A model generated the notes under the pieces. The model was not told where the DNA came from. It did no database searches and worked only from the letters and a program-made list of their open reading frames with translations. Made by a program: the position numbers and the translations under genes. Positions 45,835 to 54,147 of a DNA stretch of 64,000 bases are shown here, in pieces. Numbering within the stretch: position 1 is the first letter of the stretch; each line of letters begins with the position of its first letter. This DNA is from Nostocoides sp. (GTDB lineage Bacteria > Actinomycetota > Actinomycetes > Actinomycetales > Dermatophilaceae): NCBI GenBank assembly GCA_016716625.1, contig JADJVJ010000001.1, positions 992,001-1,056,000 on the forward strand. Direction: 5' to 3'.

Positions 45835-46644
45835 ATGTCCCGCCAGCGCACTCCGCAGGGGCCGCCGCCCCCACCCGTGGTGCAGCGGCTGCGGATCCGC
45901 TATGCCCGGCGCTCGCGGATGCGGTTCACCTCGACCCGCGACTTCGCGCGCGCCCTGGAACGGGCGCTGCGCCGGGCCGAGGTCCCGATGGCGTTCTCCG
46001 CCGGCTTCCACCCGCACCCGCGGATCTCGTATGCCGGGGGCGCCCCGACCGGGACGGCGAGCGAGGCCGAGTACTTCGAGATCGCGCTCGCGCAGTGGCG
46101 GGACCCGGCCGCCGTGCGGGCTGCCCTCGATGCCGCCCTGCCGCAGGGCCTGGACATCCTCGACGTGGTCCCGGCCGGGCCCGGGTCGCTCGCCGACCGC
46201 CTTCAGGCCAGCGAGTGGCGGATCGAGCTGCGCGGGGTGTGCAGCGATGAGGAGCGGGCCGGCGCCCAGGCCGCGCTCACGACATACCTGCGCTGCGAGC
46301 GGGTCGAGGTGACCCGGACGTTCAAGAACGGCCCACGGACCTTCGACACGCGCGGTGCCGTGGTCAGCGCTGGACTCCAGGAGGGGCCGGCGGAGGATTG
46401 TGCGATACTGCAGATGGTCGTACGTCACACCACACCGTCCGTACGCCCCGACGACATCCTGACTGCGCTGCGCGCCGTGTCCGGGTTCGGTCCGCCGGAG
46501 CCTGCATTGATGACCCGGCTGGCCCAAGGCCCGCTCTGTGACGCATCGGCGCAGGTGGGCGACCCTCTGGCCGCCGACCGGGAGGCCGTCGGCCCCGATG
46601 CGGTGCCGCGCCCAGATCGCGAGCCGGATCGAGGTAACAGCTGA
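45835..46644 (+). CDS. TIGR03936/DUF2344 family protein
   Basis: A 269-residue protein with the family start VQRLRIRYARRSRMRFTSTRDFARALERALRRAEVP and PMAFSAGFHPHPRISYAGG. DUF2344 is normally encoded right after, or fused to, the TIGR03960 radical SAM protein, which here lies at 40345. The C-terminal third is less conserved. It is followed by rne after 126 bases. The function is unknown, but the partnership suggests RNA processing or modification. Confidence 0.85.
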   Translation: MSRQRTPQGPPPPPVVQRLRIRYARRSRMRFTSTRDFARALERALRRAEVPMAFSAGFHPHPRISYAGGAPTGTASEAEYFEIALAQWRDPAAVRAALDAALPQGLDILDVVPAGPGSLADRLQASEWRIELRGVCSDEERAGAQAALTTYLRCERVEVTRTFKNGPRTFDTRGAVVSAGLQEGPAEDCAILQMVVRHTTPSVRPDDILTALRAVSGFGPPEPALMTRLAQGPLCDASAQVGDPLAADREAVGPDAVPRPDREPDRGNS

Positions 46645-46770
46645 CTTCCGCGGCCCGGACCCCCGGCCCGCGATCGCGAACCGCACTTGTGGCGGTGCAC
46701 AGGTCCGCACGGATCCTTCCGTGGGCACCGGGGTGTGGGGTGTACCGCTCGGGTGAGGAAGGAACCTCTC

Positions 46771-49629
46771 ATGGATTCCGAGACCACCAGCACCGAACAC
46801 TCCACCCAGGCCGTCCAGGTCGACGAGGCCGTCCAGGTCGACGAGGCCGTCCAGGTCGACGAGGCCGTTCAGGTCGAGAAGGCACCGGCCCCTAAGAGTC
46901 GGCGGGCCTCGAAGAAGACCGCTGCCGTGGTCACCGACCAGGCCGTGCTCGAGACCCCGGCGGACCGCGCGGAGGAATCCGCCGTGGACGCACCGTCGGC
47001 GGACGAGCCCACCCCACCGCGCAAGGCCCGGGCCGCGGCGACCAAGCCGCGCAAGGCCGCCGCCCCGCGGAAGCGCGCGAAGGCCGCCGAGGCCCTCGAA
47101 ACTGTCGACCCGTTGGAGCCACCGGCAGAGCCCACCGCGGTCGAGGAGACTGCCGAGGAGATCGAGGACGGCGTCGATGAGGCCGTGGCGGCACCCCCCG
47201 CCTTCGGCCTGCTCTTCCAGGCACCCGACCCGGCGGCCGCCGTCCCGCGTCGTCGGGCGACTGCCCCGGTGGCGACTCCCGCCCCTGCCCGGACCGCCGA
47301 GGCCGAACCCGCCCGGGGCGGCCAGTCCGCCGAAGGTTCCGAGGGGGACGGCGCGCAAGGACCCGGCGATGAGTCCACGACCGAGCGCGAGGCCCACGAG
47401 GGCGATGCCGCGTCAGCCGAGGCAGCCGAGGCCGCCGAGGCCGCCGAGGCAGCCGAGCAGACCCCGAGCCGCCGCCGCCGTGGTGGCCGTGGCCGCCGGG
47501 GCCGCGCGGCTGAGGCGCCGCCGACCTCCGAGGACGCCACCGCGGAGACCTCGGAGGAGGCCGCCGAGGAGGGCGCCGCCGAGAGCTCCGAGGACACGGG
47601 CGCCGACGGCGAGGGTTCAAGCAGCGCCCGGCGTCGGCGGCGCCGCCGGAGGAGCACCGCCGGTGCGGCCGAGGGGGAGGACCCGCCGGGCACCTCGACC
47701 AAGGTCCGACAGCCGCGGGCGTCCCGCGATGAGCCGACGGCGGTCAAGGGCTCGACCCGGCTCGAGGCCAAGAAGCAGCGCCGCCGCGAAGGTCGGGAAG
47801 CCGGCCGCCGTCGCACGATCATTACCGAGGCCGAGTTTCTCGCCCGCCGCGAAAGCGTCGACCGGGTCATGGTCGTGCGCGGCCGGGACGATCGCACCCA
47901 GATCGCCGTCCTCGAGGACGGGGTCCTTGTCGAGCACTACGTTTCCCGCGAGTCGACCTCGTCGATGGCCGGCAACGTCTACCTCGGGCGGGTCCAGAAT
48001 GTCCTGCCCTCCATGGAGGCGGCGTTCGTCGATATCGGCAAGGGCCGCAACGCGGTGCTCTATGCCGGGGAGGTGAACTGGGACGCCGCGGGGTTGGAGG
48101 TCAACCAGGCCAAGCGCATCGAGAACGCCCTCTCCAGCGGCGACACCGTGCTGGTCCAGGTCACCAAGGACCCCATGGGCCACAAGGGTGCCCGGCTCAC
48201 CTCGCAGATCTCGCTGCCCGGCCGCTACCTCGTCTATGTGCCCGAGGGATCGATGACGGGCATTTCGCGCAAGCTCCCGGACACCGAGCGCGCCCGCCTC
48301 AAGGCGATCCTGCGCGAAGCCGTCCCGGATTCCGCCGGGGTCATCGTGCGCACCGCCGCCGAGGGTGCCTCCGAGGCCGAACTGCGCGCGGATGTCGAGC
48401 GCCTCACCACGGCCTGGGAGCAGATCAAGACCAAGGCTGCCGCGGCCGCCAAGAAGAAGTCCGGCAGCGGCGGGGCGCCCACGCTCCTGCATGGCGAGCC
48501 CGACCTCACCGTCCGGGTCATCCGAGACGTCTTCACCGAGGACTACTCCGCGCTCGTGGTGTCCGGGGACAAGGCATGGTCCGAGGTGAGTGCGTATGTC
48601 GATGGCGTCGCACCCGATCTTGCCCCGAGGGTCTCGACCTGGACCGGGACCGGCGACATCTTCGCCGAGTACCGCGTCGACGAGCAGATCGCCAAGGCCA
48701 TGGACCGCAAGGTCTGGCTCCCCAGCGGCGGCTCGCTCGTCATCGACCGGACCGAGGCGATGACCGTCATCGACGTCAACACCGGCCGGTTCGTCGGGGC
48801 CGGGGGCAACCTCGAGGAGACGGTCACCAAGAACAACATCGAGGCCGCCGAGGAGATCGTCCGCCAGCTGCGCCTGCGGGACATCGGCGGGATCATCGTG
48901 ATCGACTTCATCGACATGGTCCTGGAGTCCAACCGCGACCTCGTCGTCCGTCGGCTCCTGGAGTGCCTGGGCCGCGACCGCACCAAGCATCAGGTCGCCG
49001 AGGTGACCTCGCTCGGACTGGTCCAGATGACCCGCAAGCGCGTGGGCAGCGGCCTCATCGAGGTCTTCTCCGAGTCCTGCGACCACTGCAACGGCCGCGG
49101 AATCATCGTGCACACCGAGCCCGTCCAGCGTTCCTCCTCGGGTGAGACCTCGGCCTCCGGCGGCAACGGCGGCGGACGCTCGAGTACGCCGCGCGGCCAG
49201 CGTCGCGGGTCCGCCCCGGCACCGGCCCCGGAGCGGAGCACCCCACCGACCCCGAGTGGTCCGACGGCCGCCCAGATCGCCGCGACCGCGCACGCGGCGG
49301 CCCTGCGCAAGGTCGAGGCCCAGGCCGCTGCGACCGCCGAGGCTGCGGCGACCAGCGAGGCCCAGGAGGGGCCGACGGTGGAGGAGCCGTCGCAGAGTGC
49401 CGTGGCGGAGAGTCCAGCGGTGGAGAGATCCTCGGTGGAGAGCGCTTCCATCGAGCAGGCTGACTCACAGACCGCCGCCGACCCGGCATACCAGAGCGCC
49501 CTTCAGGCCACCGAGCCCGAGGTGACCGTCCCGACCACCCGGCCCCGCCGCCGGCGTGGGCGAGTCGTGGCGCCGGCCGGGCCGCCGCGGGCCGCGGAGG
49601 ATTTGTCGAGCCCTGAAGGCTCGCAGTAG
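46771..49629 (+). CDS. rne: Ribonuclease E/G
   Basis: A 952-residue endoribonuclease. Residues 1-~330 are low-complexity acidic/basic sequence, beginning with a four-unit VQVDEA-type repeat encoded by 46810-46881. The catalytic core (~340-790) includes the S1 region (GNVYLGRVQNVLPSMEAAFVDIG) and the DNase-I-like active site (VIDFIDM, with VIDVNTGRFVG before it). A cysteine pair in ESCDHCNGRG would form the zinc link. The C-terminal ~150 residues are disordered Ala/Glu-rich. Ribosome site GAGGAAGGAACC precedes the ATG. rplU and rpmA follow, as usual. Confidence 0.94.
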   Translation: MDSETTSTEHSTQAVQVDEAVQVDEAVQVDEAVQVEKAPAPKSRRASKKTAAVVTDQAVLETPADRAEESAVDAPSADEPTPPRKARAAATKPRKAAAPRKRAKAAEALETVDPLEPPAEPTAVEETAEEIEDGVDEAVAAPPAFGLLFQAPDPAAAVPRRRATAPVATPAPARTAEAEPARGGQSAEGSEGDGAQGPGDESTTEREAHEGDAASAEAAEAAEAAEAAEQTPSRRRRGGRGRRGRAAEAPPTSEDATAETSEEAAEEGAAESSEDTGADGEGSSSARRRRRRRRSTAGAAEGEDPPGTSTKVRQPRASRDEPTAVKGSTRLEAKKQRRREGREAGRRRTIITEAEFLARRESVDRVMVVRGRDDRTQIAVLEDGVLVEHYVSRESTSSMAGNVYLGRVQNVLPSMEAAFVDIGKGRNAVLYAGEVNWDAAGLEVNQAKRIENALSSGDTVLVQVTKDPMGHKGARLTSQISLPGRYLVYVPEGSMTGISRKLPDTERARLKAILREAVPDSAGVIVRTAAEGASEAELRADVERLTTAWEQIKTKAAAAAKKKSGSGGAPTLLHGEPDLTVRVIRDVFTEDYSALVVSGDKAWSEVSAYVDGVAPDLAPRVSTWTGTGDIFAEYRVDEQIAKAMDRKVWLPSGGSLVIDRTEAMTVIDVNTGRFVGAGGNLEETVTKNNIEAAEEIVRQLRLRDIGGIIVIDFIDMVLESNRDLVVRRLLECLGRDRTKHQVAEVTSLGLVQMTRKRVGSGLIEVFSESCDHCNGRGIIVHTEPVQRSSSGETSASGGNGGGRSSTPRGQRRGSAPAPAPERSTPPTPSGPTAAQIAATAHAAALRKVEAQAAATAEAAATSEAQEGPTVEEPSQSAVAESPAVERSSVESASIEQADSQTAADPAYQSALQATEPEVTVPTTRPRRRRGRVVAPAGPPRAAEDLSSPEGSQ
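46810..46881. repeat. 18-bp tandem repeat, four units, in rne
   Basis: Three identical 18-bp units and a fourth with three changes encode consecutive (A)VQVDE hexapeptides at the N-terminus of RNase E. Unit loss or gain keeps the reading frame. Confidence 0.9.
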
Positions 49630-49632
49630 ACT
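49603..49632 (+). promoter_or_regulatory. Promoter of rplU-rpmA
   Basis: -35 TTGTCG (49603-49608) and -10 TAGACT (49627-49632) are 18 bp apart and overlap the rne stop codon. A GAGCC/GGCTC inverted repeat (49608-49622) lies in the spacer. The transcript would have a ~95-base leader before the rplU GTG; nothing recognisable as a riboswitch was seen in it. Confidence 0.5.
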
Positions 49633-49732
49633 GTCCCTTTGGTGCGCCCACCGAGTCGATGTCCTGCGCCTGCAGGGTCGCTATCGGCCGGTTGTGAGTG
49701 TGTGTGCCAGTGATGAAAGGTAAGAAGCCATC

Positions 49733-50041
49733 GTGTACGCCATTGTGCGCGCGGGCGGCCGACAGGAGAAGGTTTCCGTCGGTGACGTCCTGCTCATCGA
49801 CCCGACCGGCGCTGCCGTCGGTGAGTCGATCGAACTCCGCCCGGTCCTCCTCGTCGACGGTTCGTCCGTGACCAGCGATGCCAGCAAGCTCGCGAAGATC
49901 TCCGTGACGGCCGAGGTCGTCAAGCCGGCCAAGGGCCCGAAGATCACGATTCTCAAGTACAAGAACAAGACCGGTTACCGGAAGCGTCAGGGCCACCGCC
50001 AGCCGCTCCTCCAGGTCAAGATCACCGCTATCGGCGGCTGA
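49733..50041 (+). CDS. rplU: 50S ribosomal protein L21
   Basis: 102 residues, GTG start (YAIVRAGGRQEKVSVGDVL). The C-terminal family signature KYKNKTGYRKRQGHRQPLL(Q)V is complete. It binds 23S rRNA in the large subunit. rpmA follows after 30 bases. Confidence 0.97.
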   Translation: MYAIVRAGGRQEKVSVGDVLLIDPTGAAVGESIELRPVLLVDGSSVTSDASKLAKISVTAEVVKPAKGPKITILKYKNKTGYRKRQGHRQPLLQVKITAIGG

Positions 50042-50071
50042 GCGCCCCGACCCGAAGCAAAGGCAGCAGAC

Positions 50072-50338
50072 ATGGCACACAAGAAGGGTGCGTCCTCCAC
50101 GCGGAACGGGCGCGACTCCAACCCCCAGTACCTCGGCGTCAAGCGTTACGGCGGCCAGGTCGTCAAGGCCGGCGAGATCCTCGTTCGCCAGCGCGGCACC
50201 CACTTCCACCCCGGTGACGGGGTCGGCCGTGGCGGCGATGACACGCTCTTCGCCCTCGTCGCGGGTGCGGTCGAGTTCGGCAGCAAGCGCGGCCGCAAAA
50301 CCGTCAACATCGTCCCGGCGGAAACCGCCGCCCACTGA
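50072..50338 (+). CDS. rpmA: 50S ribosomal protein L27
   Basis: 88 residues starting MAHKKGASSTRNGRDSNPQ with the signature GEILVRQRGTHFHPGDGVG. L27 reaches the peptidyl transferase centre with its N-terminus. No N-terminal cleavage extension (as found in Firmicutes) is present. A clean terminator hairpin lies at 50381-50409. Confidence 0.97.
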   Translation: MAHKKGASSTRNGRDSNPQYLGVKRYGGQVVKAGEILVRQRGTHFHPGDGVGRGGDDTLFALVAGAVEFGSKRGRKTVNIVPAETAAH

Positions 50339-50380
50339 GCCGTATGCCGCGGGCTCACCTCCCGCGGTGACCTCACCTTT

Positions 50381-50409
50381 GAGGGGCGGGCCGGATTGGC
50401 CCGCCCCTC
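50381..50409 (+). terminator. Terminator hairpin after rpmA
   Basis: Perfect 12-bp arms (50381-50392 and 50398-50409) with a 5-base loop, 42 bases after the rpmA stop. Confidence 0.75.
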
Positions 50410-50435
50410 ACGTCATACCCCCCGCCGCACGTCCC

Positions 50436-50521
50436 GACTTTTCCGCCCCAAGCCACAACTTCGGGGTTGGGGCCCCTTCTAAGGCACCCCAACCTGCAGG
50501 AACCGGCATGGGGCGGGAAAG
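50436..50521. repeat. Degenerate palindrome of the shared core family (copy 3)
   Basis: The left end CGACTTTTCCGCCCC matches the outer arm of the 31838-31925 palindrome, and the middle GGGGTTGGGGCCCCTT...AAGGCACCCCAACC is a decayed form of its inner hairpin. The right outer arm (GGGGCGGGAAAG) is only partly complementary. It lies between rpmA and obg, which run in the same direction. Confidence 0.6.
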
Positions 50522-50552
50522 CCGGGACGGGCCGGACAGCTGGAAGGCAGGA

Positions 50553-52070
50553 ATGAGCTTCGTCGACCGGGTCATGCTCCACGTCGCCGCCGGAAACGGT
50601 GGCCACGGGGTGGCTTCCGTGCGCCGGGAGAAGTTCAAGCCCCTCGGCGGCCCCGACGGCGGCAACGGTGGCCGCGGCGGATCCGTCGTCCTCGCCGTCG
50701 ACCCACAATCGACCACCCTGCTCGACTACCACCACAGCCCGCACCGCAAGGCCCCCAACGGTCGCCCGGGCGGTGGTGACGAACGCAACGGAGGCGACGG
50801 CGCCGACCTCGTCCTCGCCGTCCCCGAGGGCACCGTGGTCAAGGAGGCCGACGGCACCGTCCTCGCCGACCTCGTCGGGGCCGGTACCACGTATGTCGTC
50901 GCGCGCGGCGGCCGCGGCGGGCTCGGCAACAAAGCCCTGGCCTCCCCGCGCCGCAAGGCCCCCGGATTCGCCCTCCTCGGTGAGCCGGGGGAGAGCCGCG
51001 ACATCGTGCTGGAACTGAAGTCGCTGGCGGATGTCGCCCTCATCGGCTTCCCCTCGGCCGGGAAGTCCTCGCTGGTCTCGGTGCTCTCCGCGGCCAAGCC
51101 CAAGATCGCCGACTACCCGTTCACGACGCTGGTGCCCAACCTCGGGGTCGTCACGGCCGGCTCCGAGCGGTACACCATCGCCGACGTGCCCGGTCTCATC
51201 CCCGGTGCGAGCGAAGGCAAGGGCCTCGGGCTGGCCTTCCTGCGGCACATCGAACGCTGTTCGGTCCTGGTCCATGTCGTCGACTGCGCCACCCTGGAGC
51301 CGGGCCGGGACCCGATGACCGACCTCGAGGTCATCGAGGCCGAGCTTGCCGCGTACGTGCCGGACGACTCCCTCGGCGGCCGTCCGCTCTCCGAACGCAC
51401 CCGGATCGTCGTGCTCAACAAGGCCGACGTACCGGACGCTCGCGACCTCGCCGAACTCGTGCTGCCCGAGCTGGTCGAGCGCGGCCTTGAGGTCTTCATC
51501 GTCTCCGCGGTGGCCCACGTCGGCCTCAAGGAGCTCACCTTCGCCCTGGCTCGTCACGTCGCGGCCGCCCGCGCCGAACTCGCTGCGACCGTCGTCGAGC
51601 GTCCGCGTACCGTCCTGCGTCCGGTCGCCGTCGATGACTCCGGCTTCCGGGTCGTTGTCGAGCAGACCCCGGACGGCCCGGCATACCGGATCGTCGGTGA
51701 GCGGCCCACCCGCTGGGTCCGGCAGACCGACTTCAGCAACGACGAGGCCGTGGGGTACCTCGCGGAACGGCTCGGCCGCCTCGGGGTCGAAGAGGCCCTG
51801 TTCGCCGCGGGCGCCGTGCCCGGGGCCATGGTCCTCATCGGGCCGGGGGACAACGCGGTCGTCTTCGACTGGGAACCGACGATGTCGGCCGGCGCCGAGC
51901 ACCTCGGCGGCCCGCGCGGCACGGACGCCCGGATCGAGGAGCGGCACCGCAAGTCGCGCGCCGAACGCCGCGAGGAGTTTCACGCGCGCAAGGACGCCCA
52001 GACCGCTGCCCGCGACCAGCTTGCCGGCGAGCGCCGTGCGGGCCTGTGGGACCGTCCCGACGAGGACTGA
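50553..52070 (+). CDS. obg: GTPase Obg/CgtA
   Basis: A 505-residue ribosome-associated GTPase. It has the glycine-rich Obg fold (VAAGNGGHGVASVRREKFKPLGGPDGG, then GGRGGLGNKALA), a G domain with GFPSAGKSS at ~165-173 and DVPGLIPGASEGKGLG, and an OCT domain in the C-terminal third. A short charged tail ends the protein. The start ATG 50553 follows AAGGCAGGA. proB begins 19 bases later. Confidence 0.95.
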   Translation: MSFVDRVMLHVAAGNGGHGVASVRREKFKPLGGPDGGNGGRGGSVVLAVDPQSTTLLDYHHSPHRKAPNGRPGGGDERNGGDGADLVLAVPEGTVVKEADGTVLADLVGAGTTYVVARGGRGGLGNKALASPRRKAPGFALLGEPGESRDIVLELKSLADVALIGFPSAGKSSLVSVLSAAKPKIADYPFTTLVPNLGVVTAGSERYTIADVPGLIPGASEGKGLGLAFLRHIERCSVLVHVVDCATLEPGRDPMTDLEVIEAELAAYVPDDSLGGRPLSERTRIVVLNKADVPDARDLAELVLPELVERGLEVFIVSAVAHVGLKELTFALARHVAAARAELAATVVERPRTVLRPVAVDDSGFRVVVEQTPDGPAYRIVGERPTRWVRQTDFSNDEAVGYLAERLGRLGVEEALFAAGAVPGAMVLIGPGDNAVVFDWEPTMSAGAEHLGGPRGTDARIEERHRKSRAERREEFHARKDAQTAARDQLAGERRAGLWDRPDED

Positions 52071-52089
52071 GCAGGGAGCACCGATCCGT

Positions 52090-53232
52090 ATGCCGTCCCG
52101 TATGCCGTCGACCGCCGCAGACCTGCGCCGCGCCGTGAGCGCGGGCCAGCGCCTCGTCGTCAAGGTGGGGTCCTCCTCGCTGACCAGCGCCAGCGGCGGT
52201 GAGCTCTCCGAGGCCGCACTCACCCGCCTCGTCGAGGTCCTCGCAGCCCGCCGCCTCGCCGGCCGTGAGGTCGTCCTGGTCTCCTCCGGAGCCATTGCCG
52301 CCGGCCTGGGTCCCCTCGGTCTGCAGCGCCGCCCGCGGGACCTGGCCACCCAGCAGGCGGCTGCCAGCGTGGGGCAGGGAGCCCTCGTCGCGGCATACCA
52401 GCGGCTCTTCGCGCTGCACGGGCTCACCGTCGGCCAGGTGCTGCTCACCGCCGACGACGTGACCCGGCGCTCGCACTACACCAATGCCCGGCGCACCCTG
52501 GAGCGGCTCCTCGAGCTCGGCATCGTCCCGGTGGTCAACGAGAACGACACGGTCGCGACCCAGGAGATCCGCTTCGGCGACAACGACCGCCTCGCCGCGC
52601 TCGTCGCCGACCTCGTCGGTGCCGATGGCCTGGTCCTGCTCACCGACGTCGAGGCCCTGTATGACGGGCCGCCGAGCACCCCGGGAGCGGCCCGGATCGC
52701 GCACATCACCTCACCCGCAGATCTCACCGCGGTCCGCATCGGGGGCACCGGCTCCTCGGTGGGTAGCGGCGGCATGGTGACCAAGGTCGAGGCCGCGGGG
52801 ATCGCTGGCGCGGCCGGGATCCCGACGATCCTCACCCGCCTCGACGACGTCGATGAGGCCTTGGCCGCTGGGGACGTCGGAACGGTCTTCAGCCCGGCCG
52901 CGGCCCGGACGGCCTCGCGCAAGCGCTGGCTGGCGCACGCCATCACCGCGCGCGGCCGGATCGTCATCGACGCCGGGGCGGTGAGCGCGGTGACCGTGCG
53001 CCGGACTTCGCTGCTGCCCGCGGGGGTGACCGCCGTCGAGGGTCGCTTCGTCGAGGGTGATCCGGTCGACGTGTGCGCGCCGGATGGCCGGGTCGTGGCC
53101 CGCGGGCTGGTCAACTACTCTTCGACCGATCTGCCGCGGATGCTTGGCCGCTCGACCCGTGAGCTCGCCGCCGAACTCGGGGCTCCCTATGAGCGTGAAG
53201 TGATCCACCGCGACCATCTCGCCGTCCTCTGA
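52090..53232 (+). CDS. proB: Glutamate 5-kinase
   Basis: A 380-residue enzyme for the first step of proline synthesis. The kinase core starts RLVVKVGSSSLT and includes VSSGAIAAGLGPL, NENDTVAT and FGDNDRLAALVA. The C-terminal PUA domain (residues ~285-380) contains GVTAVEGRFVEGDPVDVC. ATG 52090 is 11 bases from AGGGAG; ATG 52102 is also in frame. Two copies of the GTATGCCG word span these start codons. proA is not downstream but on the minus strand at 54148-55407. Confidence 0.95.
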   Translation: MPSRMPSTAADLRRAVSAGQRLVVKVGSSSLTSASGGELSEAALTRLVEVLAARRLAGREVVLVSSGAIAAGLGPLGLQRRPRDLATQQAAASVGQGALVAAYQRLFALHGLTVGQVLLTADDVTRRSHYTNARRTLERLLELGIVPVVNENDTVATQEIRFGDNDRLAALVADLVGADGLVLLTDVEALYDGPPSTPGAARIAHITSPADLTAVRIGGTGSSVGSGGMVTKVEAAGIAGAAGIPTILTRLDDVDEALAAGDVGTVFSPAAARTASRKRWLAHAITARGRIVIDAGAVSAVTVRRTSLLPAGVTAVEGRFVEGDPVDVCAPDGRVVARGLVNYSSTDLPRMLGRSTRELAAELGAPYEREVIHRDHLAVL

Positions 53233-53284
53233 ACCGGCCGGGCGCGTTGCGCTCAACCGGCCGCGCGCCGTGCCCTAAACCCGG

Positions 53285-54139
53285 CTACCGGATTCGGGTG
53301 ACCTCGAATTGCATCCGCGGGTGCGCGATCTCCTCCTGGCTCTGAACGAGCTGGAGTTCGCGTCGGCCGGAGTCCAGGGTGCGTTTGACCAGATCCCATA
53401 CCGAGGAGGCCGTGCGGCCGAGGGCGAGCGCGGGATCGCCGGTGAGCAGCAGGTGGCTCGTGAAGAGGGCGGCGGTGACGTCGCCGGAGCCGTTGCACGT
53501 GATCGGCAGGTGCTCGGTGCGCACGATCCAGGCGCCGTCCCCATGGACCGCGAGCATCTCGATGGTGTCGGCGGGGCGGTCGGGTTGCAGGACCGAGGTG
53601 ACCAGCACGGTGGATGGGCCCATGGCCCGGGCGGCGTCGACGGCGGCCAGCGTCGACTCGAGATCCTCCGGCTGGGTGCCGGTGAGGAACCCGAGTTCGA
53701 ACTGGTTCGGGGTGATCAGGTCGGCCCGTGGGACGACCCGCTCGCGGAGCAGGACCGGGATGTCGGGGTGCACGAAGCAGCCGGAGCGGGCATTGCCCAT
53801 GACCGGGTCACAGGCGTAGATCGCCGCCGGGTTGGCGGCCTTGACCTGGCCCACGGCAGCGAGGATGACGTCCCCGATCTGGGTGCCGCCCTGGTATCCG
53901 GAGAGCACCGCGTCGATCTCACCGAGGGCTCCGCGCTCGCCAACCCCGGTGATCACCTCACGGACGTCGTCCGCGGCGAGCAGCGGGCCGCGCCAGAGGC
54001 CATACCCGGTGTGGTTGGAGAAGTGCACGGTGGCCACCGGCCAGACCTCGACCCCGAGCCGCTGCATGGGGAAGACGGCGGCGGAGTTGCCGACATGGCC
54101 GTAGGCGACGGTGGACTGGATGGAGAGGATCGTCGTCAT
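53285..54139 (-). CDS. pdxY: Pyridoxal/pyridoxamine kinase
   Basis: A 284-residue ribokinase-like enzyme in the vitamin B6 salvage pathway. Visible are ILSIQSTVAYGHVGNSAAVFPMQRLG at the start (typical of PdxY/PdxK), DPVMGNA (phosphate-binding), TPNQFELGFLTG, and the anion-hole/catalytic GSGDVTAALF, which in most family members is GTGD; here a serine replaces threonine. It starts 8 bases after proA and is likely co-transcribed with it. Confidence 0.9.
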   Translation of the reverse strand: MTTILSIQSTVAYGHVGNSAAVFPMQRLGVEVWPVATVHFSNHTGYGLWRGPLLAADDVREVITGVGERGALGEIDAVLSGYQGGTQIGDVILAAVGQVKAANPAAIYACDPVMGNARSGCFVHPDIPVLLRERVVPRADLITPNQFELGFLTGTQPEDLESTLAAVDAARAMGPSTVLVTSVLQPDRPADTIEMLAVHGDGAWIVRTEHLPITCNGSGDVTAALFTSHLLLTGDPALALGRTASSVWDLVKRTLDSGRRELQLVQSQEEIAHPRMQFEVTRIR

Positions 54140-54147
54140 GCTGTGGC

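Noticed and set aside
49633..49732. Riboswitch or L21 leader structure before rplU
   Set aside because: No conserved leader motif or convincing alternative hairpins could be recognised by eye.
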